Origin: M55B167 sp046482825
GTDB lineage: Bacteria > Verrucomicrobiota > Kiritimatiellia > RFP12 > UBA1067
Length of the DNA stretch: 29,606 nt
Direction of reading: 5' to 3'
NCBI GenBank assembly: GCA_046482825.1
Contig: JAWOEI010000068.1
Location: forward strand, 1 to 29,606
Below, one piece after another: positions 7,809-16,012 of the stretch. The notes beneath the pieces were generated by a model that worked only from the letters and a program-made list of their open reading frames with translations, ran no database searches and was not told the origin of the DNA. The translations under genes were made by a program, and so were the position numbers. Position 1 is the first letter of the stretch; every line of letters begins with the position of its first letter.

Positions 7809-9524
7809 ATGAGTGATGTAAAAAGTAAAAACGGGCCGGATACCAGCCGGCATTTTCTTAAACAGTGGATTGCCGAGGATGTTGCCGCCGGGAGGACCGG
7901 CGGCAAAGTTGTAACCCGCTTTCCTCCCGAACCTAATGGCTATATTCATATAGGTCATGCGAAAGCCGTCTGTATTGATTTCGGAATGGCTGAAGAGTTC
8001 GGCGGACAGTGCAATCTTCGAATGGATGATACAAATCCATCCCGAGAATCCGATGAATATGCCGAAAGCATAAAAAAGGATATCCGTTGGCTGGGCTTTG
8101 ACTGGGGTGACGGATTTTATAATGCCTCCGACCTTTTCGACCGCATGTATGAAATAGCGGAAAAACTGATCAGTAACGGATATGCCTATGTCTGCGATCT
8201 GCCACAGGAAAAATGGAAGGATTATCGCGGTGTGCCGTCAGCTCCCGGGCGTGAGAGTCCTTGTCGTAATCGCGGTGCGGATGAGAATCTGGAGCTTTTC
8301 CGCCGTATGAGGGATGGCAAATTCAGGGACGGCGAAAAATGTCTTCGTGCTAAAATTGATATGTCTTCCCCTAACCTTCATATGCGTGATCCGGTGCTTT
8401 ACCGTATTCTTCATCTTCCTCATTACCACGCCGGCAATAAATGGTGCATTTACCCTATGTATGATTTTGCGCATTCAATCGAAGACGCATACGAAGGAGT
8501 TACCCATTCGATGTGTACTCTCGAGTTTGAGGTGCACCGCCCCATGTATGAGTGGGTCATAGACAGGCTTGATGAAATGGGTATGCTGATAGAACGAAAC
8601 GGTGTTAAAATCCGTCCGCGTCAGCGTGAGTTTGCGCGTTTGAATCTTTCCTATACAGTGATGAGTAAACGCAGACTCCTGCAGCTGGTTGAAGAGAACT
8701 ATGTGAGTGGATGGGATGATCCGCGTATGCCCACAGTCTGCGGATTGCGGCGTCGAGGATGCACTCCTAAGGCAATTCGTGATTTCTGCGAACGTATAGG
8801 GGTTTCCAAATATGAGAGTCTGACGGATGTCGCCCTGCTGGAGTACTGTCTGCGCGATGACCTTAATCTGAACGCACAACGCCGCATGGCGGTTCTCGAT
8901 CCGCTGAAAGTAGTGATCGATAACTACCCGGAGAACGGAAATCTGACTGCTGTGGCTCAGAATAATCCCAAGGATGGAAGTGCTGGGAAACGCGTTATTC
9001 CTTTTGAACGCGAAATTTATATTGAACGCAGTGACTTTATGGAGGAGCCGGTTAAAAAATTCTTCCGCATGACCCTTGGCCGTGAGGTGCGTCTGAGGGG
9101 CGCATGCATATTCAAGTGCCAGCATGTGATAAAAGACGACACTGGGGAAATCGTCGAAGTTCACGGCACCTATGATCCCGATTCCAGTGGCGGAAATGCC
9201 GCGGATGGACGCAAGATCAAGGGAACTGTACATTGGGTGTCAGTCGCCAGCGCTGTCAGAATGGAGGTGCGCCTCTATGACCGCCTTTTCCGTGTGCCTG
9301 ACCCTCTGGGCGATTCAGAAAAAGATTTTACTGATCATCTCAACCCCGATTCGTTTAAAGTCGTAACCGGTTACGGTGAGCCGGCACTGGCGGAAGCCGA
9401 GCCCGGTGATATCTACCAGTTTGAAAGAGTCGGTTATTTCTGTGCGGACAGCCGTGATTTCAGAAAGGATGCGCCGGTTTTCAATCGTACGGTTACCCTG
9501 CGTGATTCGTGGGCCAGAAAATAA
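7809..9524 (+). CDS. glnS: Glutaminyl-tRNA synthetase
   Basis: GlnRS charges tRNA-Gln directly with glutamine in the cytoplasm. The 571-residue class I synthetase carries FPPEPNGYIHIGHAKA with the HIGH box at residues 47-50. The second signature is VMSKR at 284-288, the GlnRS form of KMSKS. RMDDTNPSRES, LGFDWGD and YPMYDFAHSIEDAYEGVTHS are typical of the Glx-tRNA synthetase catalytic core. The C-terminal third is the anticodon-binding double beta-barrel. Length matches bacterial GlnRS (about 550 residues), and bacteria with GlnRS are often secondary acquirers from eukaryotes. No strong Shine-Dalgarno is visible before the ATG. Downstream the PPIase gene has its own good ribosome binding site. 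Confidence 0.97.
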   Translation: MSDVKSKNGPDTSRHFLKQWIAEDVAAGRTGGKVVTRFPPEPNGYIHIGHAKAVCIDFGMAEEFGGQCNLRMDDTNPSRESDEYAESIKKDIRWLGFDWGDGFYNASDLFDRMYEIAEKLISNGYAYVCDLPQEKWKDYRGVPSAPGRESPCRNRGADENLELFRRMRDGKFRDGEKCLRAKIDMSSPNLHMRDPVLYRILHLPHYHAGNKWCIYPMYDFAHSIEDAYEGVTHSMCTLEFEVHRPMYEWVIDRLDEMGMLIERNGVKIRPRQREFARLNLSYTVMSKRRLLQLVEENYVSGWDDPRMPTVCGLRRRGCTPKAIRDFCERIGVSKYESLTDVALLEYCLRDDLNLNAQRRMAVLDPLKVVIDNYPENGNLTAVAQNNPKDGSAGKRVIPFEREIYIERSDFMEEPVKKFFRMTLGREVRLRGACIFKCQHVIKDDTGEIVEVHGTYDPDSSGGNAADGRKIKGTVHWVSVASAVRMEVRLYDRLFRVPDPLGDSEKDFTDHLNPDSFKVVTGYGEPALAEAEPGDIYQFERVGYFCADSRDFRKDAPVFNRTVTLRDSWARK

Positions 9525-9637
9525 GCGCGAATAATGGATGAAGAATATCTGCGGATTGCGGAATTCTTATCCTGACGCTATCATCCAGAGTCAACTTTTT
9601 CCGCGTTGACCTGTCTATGTGAATTCAAGGAGAAAAG

Positions 9638-10525
9638 ATGGAAAAGAAACAGATAAAAGTGAACGGCCAGATTATAACCGAAGATGCAATTCAGTTTGAA
9701 CTGCAGCGTATTGTGCAGTTTTATTCACAGAACGGTGTGCCCGAGGAGCAGCTCAAATCTCAGCTGCCTCAACTGGTGGATCAGGCCAGAGAACAGGCTG
9801 TTGGAACAAAACTGCTGATGGATCAGGCCTCTAAAATGAATACGGAAGTAAGTGACGAGGAAATTGAGGAGCAGCTGAACAAAGTGATTGAACAGGTCGG
9901 CGGTGCGGATGCTTTCCAAAAGGCTCTGGAACAGCAACAGATCAACGAGGAGATTTTCAGAGCTCAGCTGAAGCAGGGCTGCCGTGTTGATAAACTTATT
10001 CAGGATGCGGTTAAAACTGTATGCGATCCCACTGAAGACGAACTGAAAAAATACTATGAAGAGCATAAGGATGACTTCAGAAAAGGGGAACGCGTGCTGG
10101 CTCAGCATATTCTTGTCAGTCCTGACGGATCTGAAGAAACATCGAAAACTACCGCCCGTCAGAAAATATCCGACATAAGAGAACGTGTTTCGGATGGCGC
10201 TGATTTTTCCGATGAAGCAGCTGCACATTCCATGTGCCCCAGCGGAAAAGAAGGCGGTTCTCTCGGATGGTTCGGTCGCGGAATGATGGTCCCCGAATTT
10301 GACCAGACTGTTTTCAATATGAATGTGGGTGATGTCAGTGATATCGTTGAAACTCAGTTCGGCTATCATCTGATCTATAAAACCGACCATGAAGCCGCCG
10401 CGGAGGCCACTTACGAAGATGCTCGTCCTAAAATTCTTGAGCTTCTCCGGCATTCCAGACGAGGTAAGGCTGTGACCGACTATGTCGAGTCACTGAAAGC
10501 CGAGGCTGAAGTGGAGTATGTATAG
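9638..10525 (+). CDS. Parvulin-type peptidyl-prolyl cis-trans isomerase (SurA/PrsA-like, no signal peptide)
   Basis: A 295-residue folding catalyst. Residues 1-130 form a helical SurA_N-like chaperone region containing VSDEEIEEQLNKVIEQVGG. Residues about 148-245 are a parvulin PPIase domain, with VLAQHILV, GGSLGWFGRGMMVPEFDQTVF and ETQFGYHLIYKTD, all hallmark positions of rotamases. The C-terminal tail is helical. AAGGAG lies five bases before the ATG, so the start is secure. No N-terminal signal or membrane segment precedes the chaperone region. Unlike SurA and PrsA it therefore appears cytoplasmic, closer in layout to NifM-type proteins. It lies between glnS and hemL on the same strand, and its client is unknown. 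Confidence 0.88.
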   Translation: MEKKQIKVNGQIITEDAIQFELQRIVQFYSQNGVPEEQLKSQLPQLVDQAREQAVGTKLLMDQASKMNTEVSDEEIEEQLNKVIEQVGGADAFQKALEQQQINEEIFRAQLKQGCRVDKLIQDAVKTVCDPTEDELKKYYEEHKDDFRKGERVLAQHILVSPDGSEETSKTTARQKISDIRERVSDGADFSDEAAAHSMCPSGKEGGSLGWFGRGMMVPEFDQTVFNMNVGDVSDIVETQFGYHLIYKTDHEAAAEATYEDARPKILELLRHSRRGKAVTDYVESLKAEAEVEYV

Positions 10526-10594
10526 CCCGGTCACAGGGCGCATCTCTTAAACGGTGAAAAGTTTTGACGAAGATAAAATGAAAAGGTGTTGAAG

Positions 10595-11863
10595 ATGACT
10601 GCTCATGAGTCTCTGTTTAACAGGGCTGTCAAAGTTATACCCGGCGGTGTCAATAGCCCTGTGCGCGCGTTCGGCAGTGTCGGGGGTGTTCCGGTTTATG
10701 TGAAATCGGGCAAAGGATCGAAGATTCAGACTGCCGACGGCCGTGAACTGGTGGATTTTTGCTGTTCCTGGGGCGCTATGATTCTGGGACATTCCCACGA
10801 TGAAGTGACGCAGGTTCTGGCTGAACAGGCCGCTATGGGAACCTCTTTCGGGATTAATACCGAAAAAGAGGTTGTCTTTGCTGAAAAACTCTGTTCTCTG
10901 GTTCCTTTTATGGAGCAGGTCCGCCTGGTAAATTCAGGTACTGAGGCTGTGATGACAGCCATAAGAATTGCCAGGGGAGTTACCGGACGCAGAAGAATTC
11001 TCAAACTCGACGGCTGTTACCACGGCCATAGTGACAGTATGCTTGTTTCCGCCGGCAGCGGCCTGCTGACCGGAGGAAATCTTACATCGCGCGGTATTCC
11101 CCGCCAGGTAGCAAGCGATACCTTTGTCGCCTCCTATAATAACCCCGATGAAATCAGCGAACTTCTTCATGAAAAAGGACATGAGATCGCCGCCGTGATT
11201 GTTGAACCGCTCGCCGCCAATATGGGCTTGGTTCAGCCGGAAAAAAACTATCTTCAAAAGCTGCGCCATATGGCTGACTGCTGTGGCGCCCTGCTGATTT
11301 TTGATGAGGTTATAGATGGTTTCCGCTTTGATATGTCAACCTATGCCTCAATAGCTGGCGTAAGACCCGATCTTATTACGCTTGGCAAGGTGATAGGCGG
11401 CGGCCTTCCTCTGGCGGCTGTGGGAGGACGTAAGGTTTTCATGTGTGAACTCTCTCCGCAGGGACAGATATATCAAGCAGGAACTCTTTCCGGAAATCCG
11501 CTTGCGGTTTCCGCCGGACTTAAAGTTCTCGAAGTGCTGGAGCGCGACAACCCCTATCCGGCAATGACAGCTTGCGGTGACCGGCTGGCTGATATAATCA
11601 ACACCGGTGCAAAATGTAAGGGCGTGCCGGTGCATTGTGCGCATTACCGCGGTGTTTTCACAGTGTTCTTTTCCGAAGGGCCTGTGCGAAACCTGGCTGA
11701 GGCACGCGAGTGCGATACCCGTGCCTACGCCGGATTCTTTCATGCAATGCTGAACCAGGGATATTATCTTTCGCCTTCACAGTTTGAAGTGGGTTTTGTT
11801 TCCGCCGCACATACAATGGAGGAGGTAGAGGCGTTCGGCAAAGCGGTGGTTGAAACTTTCTGA
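10595..11863 (+). CDS. hemL: Glutamate-1-semialdehyde 2,1-aminomutase
   Basis: HemL converts glutamate-1-semialdehyde to 5-aminolevulinate, the committed precursor of heme in the C5 pathway. It is a PLP-dependent class III aminotransferase. The protein starts with the typical SLFNRAVKVIPGGVNSPVRAF. It has the substrate-gating and cofactor motifs GCYHGHSDSMLVSAGSG, IFDEVIDGFRF and LGKVIGGGLPLAA, with Lys265 as the Schiff-base lysine. I chose the ATG at 10595 (422 residues) over an in-frame GTG at 10586 because AAAAGG at 10581-10586 then sits eight bases upstream. It is followed by a candidate terminator. Confidence 0.97.
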   Translation: MTAHESLFNRAVKVIPGGVNSPVRAFGSVGGVPVYVKSGKGSKIQTADGRELVDFCCSWGAMILGHSHDEVTQVLAEQAAMGTSFGINTEKEVVFAEKLCSLVPFMEQVRLVNSGTEAVMTAIRIARGVTGRRRILKLDGCYHGHSDSMLVSAGSGLLTGGNLTSRGIPRQVASDTFVASYNNPDEISELLHEKGHEIAAVIVEPLAANMGLVQPEKNYLQKLRHMADCCGALLIFDEVIDGFRFDMSTYASIAGVRPDLITLGKVIGGGLPLAAVGGRKVFMCELSPQGQIYQAGTLSGNPLAVSAGLKVLEVLERDNPYPAMTACGDRLADIINTGAKCKGVPVHCAHYRGVFTVFFSEGPVRNLAEARECDTRAYAGFFHAMLNQGYYLSPSQFEVGFVSAAHTMEEVEAFGKAVVETF

Positions 11864-11941
11864 ACGTTTTTGTGTCGCAGCTTTCAGTTAATCGCCTTCC
11901 TGTGCAGTCAGTGTGTTTTGCGCTGTAACGGCATGAAATAT

Positions 11942-11970
11942 GCCTGCATTTACGGGTGCAGGCCGCTTTT
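11942..11970 (+). terminator. Candidate rho-independent terminator after hemL
   Basis: A 7-bp perfect stem (GCCTGCA at 11942-11948 with TGCAGGC at 11957-11963), an 8-base loop and a short tail CGCTTTT. It lies 78 bases past the hemL stop and ahead of panC. The T-run is short, so termination is only probable. The rest of the 194-base gap shows nothing I can name. Confidence 0.5.
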
Positions 11971-12057
11971 GAACCTGCCCGCCAATAAAGAAAGAAAGTC
12001 AGCGTAGCCGCGGACCGTTCCGCCAGCCGTAGCGGATGAACTGTCAGGAGAATTGAT

Positions 12058-12894
12058 ATGCGTATTATTAAACGTGTGAATGAGATGCAGCGCTGGTCAA
12101 TGGAACAGCGTCTTTCAGGTCATATTGTGGGACTTGTGCCTACAATGGGTTGTCTGCACGAGGGACATCTTTCGCTGATTGAACTGGCGAAACAGGAGTG
12201 TGATACTGTTGTGGTATCCATCTTTGTCAATCCCTCTCAATTCGGACCGGATGAAGATTTCGAAAGATATCCGCGTAATAAGGAAAACGATATATCAATA
12301 TGTGAAAAATATGGTGTTTCCGCAGTCTTTGTGCCTGATGCAGATGAAATGTATGCAGCTGATACCAGTGTCTGTGTCGAGGAGAAATCGCTGTCCGTCG
12401 GCTTGTGTGGCGCATCCAGACCGGGACATTTCACAGGTGTCTGTACTGTCGTTGCCAAATTGTTCAATATCGTTTTTCCGAATCAGGCTGTTTTCGGACA
12501 GAAAGATTATCAGCAGGCCGCTGTGATTCAGCGCATGATAAGAGATCTGAATTTTCCTGTTGAACTCAGAATCGCGCCTGTTGTCCGTGAAAAGAACGGC
12601 ATTGCCATGAGTTCGCGCAATACCTATCTGTCGGAGAGCGACAGGAAGCGGGCTTCGGCAATCAGTGCTGCTCTGGAAATTGCGCAGGAAAAATATTTTG
12701 CCGGGGAGGCTGATGCTGCTGCGCTCAGCAACTTGATTACTGACAAGCTGCTGGACGCAGGACTTAATATTGATTATGTGCAGATTGTCGATGGCTACAA
12801 CCTTAATCCGGTAGAAACTGTAAATATGGGTGATGTGGCGCTTGTCGCGGTTTATTGCGGTGATACACGCCTGATCGATAACTGCATATTCTGA
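12058..12894 (+). CDS. panC: Pantothenate synthetase
   Basis: PanC condenses pantoate and beta-alanine with ATP to give pantothenate, the vitamin B5 precursor of coenzyme A. The 278-residue cytoplasmic enzyme has the family pattern in order: VPTMGCLHEGHLSLI (HIGH-type ATP site), SIFVNPSQFGPDEDFERYPR, GHFTGVCTVVAKLFNI, VFGQKDYQQAAVI, IAMSSRNTYLS (the KMSKS-like loop). GGAG lies seven bases before the ATG. No panB or panD is adjacent, so the pathway genes are dispersed. A hairpin overlapping its stop codon probably terminates the transcript. Confidence 0.97.
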   Translation: MRIIKRVNEMQRWSMEQRLSGHIVGLVPTMGCLHEGHLSLIELAKQECDTVVVSIFVNPSQFGPDEDFERYPRNKENDISICEKYGVSAVFVPDADEMYAADTSVCVEEKSLSVGLCGASRPGHFTGVCTVVAKLFNIVFPNQAVFGQKDYQQAAVIQRMIRDLNFPVELRIAPVVREKNGIAMSSRNTYLSESDRKRASAISAALEIAQEKYFAGEADAAALSNLITDKLLDAGLNIDYVQIVDGYNLNPVETVNMGDVALVAVYCGDTRLIDNCIF

Positions 12895-12913
12895 AGCTGG
12901 CTTCAGTTGTTTT
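12891..12913 (+). terminator. Candidate rho-independent terminator overlapping the panC stop
   Basis: CTGAAGC (12891-12897) and GCTTCAG (12900-12906) are exact inverted repeats, followed directly by TTGTTTT. In practice the innermost pairs would open to make a workable loop. The arms include the panC stop codon. Confidence 0.55.
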
Positions 12914-12959
12914 GCCCGTTGTAACCATGCTGCCGTAGCTGTGGAAAGTTGTAATTTAT

Positions 12960-13763
12960 ATGTCGACCGGATCTGATAGTGTGGCGGAGATGTTTCAGCA
13001 GCTTAAATCTATGCTGTCGGACTACGGCCGTGCGGCTGTCTGTTTTTCGGGAGGAGTGGACAGTACTTTTCTGGCCAAAACAGCTGTGGATGTTCTCAGA
13101 CGCGGAAATGTTCTGGGAATACTTGCCGATACGCCTTCCCTGCCCCGCCGCGAGCTTGATTATGCCCGCAGAACAGCCGAACTTATCGGGTTGGATCTTC
13201 TGGAGGTCAAAACCTGTGAGATTGATGACCCTGCGTATGTTTCCAATACCGCGGACCGGTGTTATCACTGCAAGAAAATTATTTTCGGCACACTTGTCGC
13301 GCAGGCGCAGGACAGGGGGTATGAAACAGTGCTGGATGGAAATAACAGCGATGATGCCGGAGATTTCCGGCCCGGGCATAAAGCGGCTCTTGAACTCGGT
13401 GTGCAGAGCCCTCTCATGAAGGTGGGCCTGAGAAAATCCGTGATACGTAAAATATCGGCTGATTTGAATCTTCCCACGGCTGATAAACCCGCAATGTCCT
13501 GTCTTTCAACGCGTGTGCCAGCCGGTTGTCGTATCAGTCGTGAGCTGCTTTTAAAAATAGAAAAGGCCGAACAGGTTCTCTGGGATGCGGGGTTTTCTCA
13601 GGTGCGTGTGCGCGACAGAGGCGACTGCGCCTGTTTGGAAATAGATGCGCGTGACTTCCGCATAATGGCAGATGAAAAATTACGCGTAAATCTAACTGAC
13701 GGAATCCGCCGGGCAGGATATACTTCTGTTCTGCTTGATCTCAAACCCCTGATACGCAGATAA
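12960..13763 (+). CDS. larE: LarE-type ATP-dependent sacrificial sulfur transferase (PP-loop family)
   Basis: The 267-residue protein has the N-type PP-loop VCFSGGVDSTFLAKTA, the AMP-forming ATP site. It has the LarE-type DRCYHCKK (Cys101, Cys104) and KPAMSCLSTRVPAG with Cys181, which matches the cysteine that donates its sulfur in Lactiplantibacillus LarE. LarE makes the dithiocarboxylate of the nickel-pincer cofactor of lactate racemase and related LarA enzymes. No larA, larB or larC is nearby, so the partner pathway must lie elsewhere, or this is a general PP-loop sulfur transferase. Further cysteines at 190, 223 and 225 could mark the cluster-dependent LarE type, in which a [4Fe-4S] cluster carries the sulfur. 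The ribosome binding site is weak (GGAAAG, about nine bases upstream). Confidence 0.83.
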   Translation: MSTGSDSVAEMFQQLKSMLSDYGRAAVCFSGGVDSTFLAKTAVDVLRRGNVLGILADTPSLPRRELDYARRTAELIGLDLLEVKTCEIDDPAYVSNTADRCYHCKKIIFGTLVAQAQDRGYETVLDGNNSDDAGDFRPGHKAALELGVQSPLMKVGLRKSVIRKISADLNLPTADKPAMSCLSTRVPAGCRISRELLLKIEKAEQVLWDAGFSQVRVRDRGDCACLEIDARDFRIMADEKLRVNLTDGIRRAGYTSVLLDLKPLIRR

Positions 13764-13947
13764 TTGTAGTATGTCGCCGCTGTTATCCGTTGGCGTACGA
13801 CGTTTTTCATGAAACAGCGGAAAGCGCGTATCACGCATCCTGCCCGCAAACCTGTAAACGGATTGCATCGGGCGGGGGGCTGATTCCTCTGGATACAGTG
13901 CTGATTCACCAACTTTCATATATTTCAGCGAATTGCATGACCGAGAC

Positions 13948-13977
13948 TTGACATAGCAGGTCAATTTCAGGTATATT
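13948..13977 (+). promoter_or_regulatory. Promoter of the rplU-rpmA-obg operon
   Basis: A consensus -35 TTGACA (13948-13953), an 18-base spacer and -10 TATATT (13972-13977). This predicts a start near 13984 and a leader of about 68 bases before rplU. The rest of the 288-base gap after larE shows no gene. Confidence 0.8.
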
Positions 13978-13994
13978 GCGGGTTCTTGTTCGTG

Positions 13995-14017
13995 CCGGCT
14001 CGGAAACGAGGAGCCGG
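13995..14017 (+). promoter_or_regulatory. Leader hairpin upstream of rplU (possible L21 autoregulatory element)
   Basis: CCGGCTC (13995-14001) pairs exactly with GAGCCGG (14011-14017) around a 9-base purine-rich loop, GGAAACGAG. It lies between the promoter and the rplU Shine-Dalgarno. Without a T-run it is not a terminator. Leaders that bind L21 are known in Bacillus; this one shows no recognised similarity, so the role is inferred from position only. Confidence 0.45.
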
Positions 14018-14051
14018 ATGTGCCGAATTTACTTGGTGAGGTGGAAAACAG

Positions 14052-14366
14052 ATGGAAGCGTATGCGGTTCTTAAAACCGGTGGCAAACAGTATCGGATAA
14101 CACCGGGTGTGAAATTTGAGATTGAGCGTCTTGAAGCGGATGTCGGTCAGGACGTGGAACTGAACGATGTAGTGGCGCTCTCAGACGGGAAAGAATTGAA
14201 AATCGGTATGCCTTATGTTGAGGGAGCGAAGGTTGTTCTTTCCGTTCTTGAGCACAAACGGGGCAAAAAAGTCGTTAATTTCAAGAAAAAACGCCGTAAG
14301 GGATACTCCCGTAAAATGGGACATCGCCAGGCATTGACGGTTGTTTCCGTTAAGTCCATTGCCTGA
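14052..14366 (+). CDS. rplU: Large ribosomal subunit protein bL21
   Basis: bL21 binds 23S rRNA in the 50S subunit. The 104-residue protein has the usual start MEAYAVLKTGGKQYRITPG, the central VLEHKRGKKVVNFKKKRRKGYSRKMGHRQ basic block in two parts, and normal length. GAGGTGG lies seven bases before the ATG. It is the first gene of the conserved rplU-rpmA-obg operon, 41 bases ahead of rpmA. Confidence 0.98.
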   Translation: MEAYAVLKTGGKQYRITPGVKFEIERLEADVGQDVELNDVVALSDGKELKIGMPYVEGAKVVLSVLEHKRGKKVVNFKKKRRKGYSRKMGHRQALTVVSVKSIA

Positions 14367-14407
14367 TCTCCGCGTTACTTGATTTGTTTTAAGGAAGGAA
14401 GTTTTTT

Positions 14408-14692
14408 ATGGCATCAACTTCAGGTAGAAACGGCCGCGACAGTAATGCGAATCGTCTCGGCGTTAAACGGTATGATGGTCAGAAAGTCCATGCCGGTACT
14501 ATTATCGTCCGCCAGAGAGGCACAAAAGTGCATCCCGGTGAAAACGTTGGCTGCGGTCGTGATTACACCCTGTTTGCTTTGACCGAAGGCACTGTGAAAT
14601 TTCAGAAAAAAGGCCGGTTTGTAAGCATTCTTCCTGTGGTTGCGGATAGTGTCGCAGCCGGAGCCTCTGCTCCCGTAGCAGAAAAATCTTAG
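14408..14692 (+). CDS. rpmA: Large ribosomal subunit protein bL27
   Basis: bL27 reaches with its N-terminal tail into the peptidyl transferase centre. The 94-residue protein has the family core GRNGRDSNANRLGVKRYDGQ and VRQRGTKVHPGENVGCGRDYTLFA. The N-terminus is MASTSGRNGRDS, whereas the common form is MAHKKGGGSxRNGRDS. The tail is thus a few residues shorter and lacks the two lysines. AAGGAAGG before the ATG fixes the start, so this is not a mis-annotated start. There is also a small Ala/Pro-rich C-terminal extension. It lies 11 bases ahead of obg. Confidence 0.97.
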   Translation: MASTSGRNGRDSNANRLGVKRYDGQKVHAGTIIVRQRGTKVHPGENVGCGRDYTLFALTEGTVKFQKKGRFVSILPVVADSVAAGASAPVAEKS

Positions 14693-14703
14693 AAACACGT
14701 CAC

Positions 14704-15882
14704 GTGAAAACCAGGAAGTTCATCGACCATGCAGTTGTCCATGTGCGTGCCGGTAAAGGCGGTGACGGCAGTGGTTCCTTCCGACGTGAGGCCTTTGTCC
14801 CTCTAGGGGGTCCTGACGGCGGCGACGGCGGTCGCGGAGGCCATGTCTTTTTCAGAGGGAGTCATGATGTTGACTCCCTTATTGATTTATATTTTGCCCC
14901 CCAGCTTTTTGCTGAAAACGGTGTCTCCGGCAGCGGACGTAAAAAACATGGACGTAACGGTGATGACCTCGTGGTTGCTGTTCCCTGCGGAACCGAAGTC
15001 TATGACAATGAAACCGGCCTTCTGGTTGCTGATATTGTAAGCGATGGCAGCAGCATCATGGTAGCGCGCGCAGGACAGGGGGGCCTCGGTAATATTCATT
15101 TCAAAACATCAACCCATCAGGCTCCGAAAGAACATACACCGGGAGGTGCCGGAGAGGAATTCTGCCTCAGACTTGAGCTGAAAAGCATCGCTGACGCCGG
15201 GTTGCTTGGTTTTCCCAATGCGGGTAAATCTTCGCTCCTGAAATGCATCAGCGATGCGCATCCCCGGGTGGCCGGATACCCCTTCACTACACTTAATCCC
15301 ATTGTTGGAACCATTGAGTATGATGATTTCTCGCAACTGAAAGTTGCGGATATCCCGGGCATTATTGAAGGTGCGGCGTCAGGCGTCGGACTCGGAATGC
15401 GTTTCCTCAGACACATTGTCCGTTCGAGTGTTTTAGTATATGTGATTGATATGGCCGGTGTGGATGACAGACAGCCATGGGAGGATTATCTGAAACTGCT
15501 TTCTGAAATTCGGCAACACGATGCTTCACTGCTTGACAGACCTTTTGTCGTGCTTGCCAACAAGATGGATCTGAACAGCGCACAGGAAAATCTTCCGCGT
15601 TTTATCAGCGAAACCGGGTTGAGTCCGATTCCGGTATCGACTCTCGACGGCGGTGATGACGGAATCGAACGTTTAAAAAATGCGCTCCATGATATTCTTG
15701 AGCCTTTACCCAGAGGTAGTTGGAGAAGCGTGTCCTCCCATAATCCCGCTGATGCGAAAGCCCCCCTCGAAGATGAAGAAGACGGCATGATTCATGAGGC
15801 AGACCTGGAAGATGCGCCTTTTCTGGATCTCAATCCTCCGAAACCTGTAAAGAGAAAAAGGCGCGGCAGGCGTCGTTCATAA
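14704..15882 (+). CDS. obg: GTPase Obg
   Basis: Obg (CgtA) is an essential GTPase in 50S ribosome maturation and stress control. The 392-residue protein has the glycine-rich Obg fold (about residues 5-160, with RAGKGGDGSGSFRREAFVP and GGPDGGDGGRGGHV). The G domain follows, with G1 GFPNAGKSS (169-177), G3 DIPG and G4 NKMD. It ends in an acidic stretch and a very basic tail (KRKRRGRRRS), a lineage-variable region that often contacts ribosome or ppGpp partners. The start is GTG with no strong Shine-Dalgarno, 11 bases after rpmA, so translation is probably coupled to that gene. Confidence 0.97.
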   Translation: MKTRKFIDHAVVHVRAGKGGDGSGSFRREAFVPLGGPDGGDGGRGGHVFFRGSHDVDSLIDLYFAPQLFAENGVSGSGRKKHGRNGDDLVVAVPCGTEVYDNETGLLVADIVSDGSSIMVARAGQGGLGNIHFKTSTHQAPKEHTPGGAGEEFCLRLELKSIADAGLLGFPNAGKSSLLKCISDAHPRVAGYPFTTLNPIVGTIEYDDFSQLKVADIPGIIEGAASGVGLGMRFLRHIVRSSVLVYVIDMAGVDDRQPWEDYLKLLSEIRQHDASLLDRPFVVLANKMDLNSAQENLPRFISETGLSPIPVSTLDGGDDGIERLKNALHDILEPLPRGSWRSVSSHNPADAKAPLEDEEDGMIHEADLEDAPFLDLNPPKPVKRKRRGRRRS

Positions 15883-15948
15883 TTGCAGCCTCATAATCGG
15901 CTTCTGAATAATCGTGGTGTGTACAGCATATTTCAAGTGTGTTGACTC

Positions 15949-15977
15949 TTGACCAATACCCTTATGGGCCTTATACT
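15949..15977 (+). promoter_or_regulatory. Promoter of the TPR-protein gene
   Basis: -35 TTGACC (15949-15954), a 17-base spacer and -10 TATACT (15972-15977), a near-perfect vegetative promoter. It is 35 bases ahead of the chosen ATG. An overlapping TTGACT at 15942 has poorer spacing. Confidence 0.8.
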
Positions 15978-16012
15978 CATACAATTAATTGCGAGTGAAG
16001 AGGAAATCTATT

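Noticed and set aside
8475..9233. A 252-codon open frame antisense to glnS
   Set aside because: It lies fully inside a securely identified synthetase gene, and its translation has no recognisable family or upstream ribosome binding site.
9536..9572. Hairpin after glnS (GGATG-AAGAAT with ATTCTTATCC, one bulged base)
   Set aside because: The loop is long (16 bases) and no T-run follows, so I did not call a terminator, although it may fold.
9725..10453. A 242-codon open frame antisense to the PPIase gene
   Set aside because: It mirrors the coding frame of a clear parvulin. The translation is Phe/His-rich in the way antisense frames usually are.
12001..12040. GTAG followed by a small GCGGA/TCCGC inverted repeat ahead of panC
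   Set aside because: It lacks the CTGTAG foot and the GGTC-N3-GACC core of the REP family, so it was not counted as a copy.
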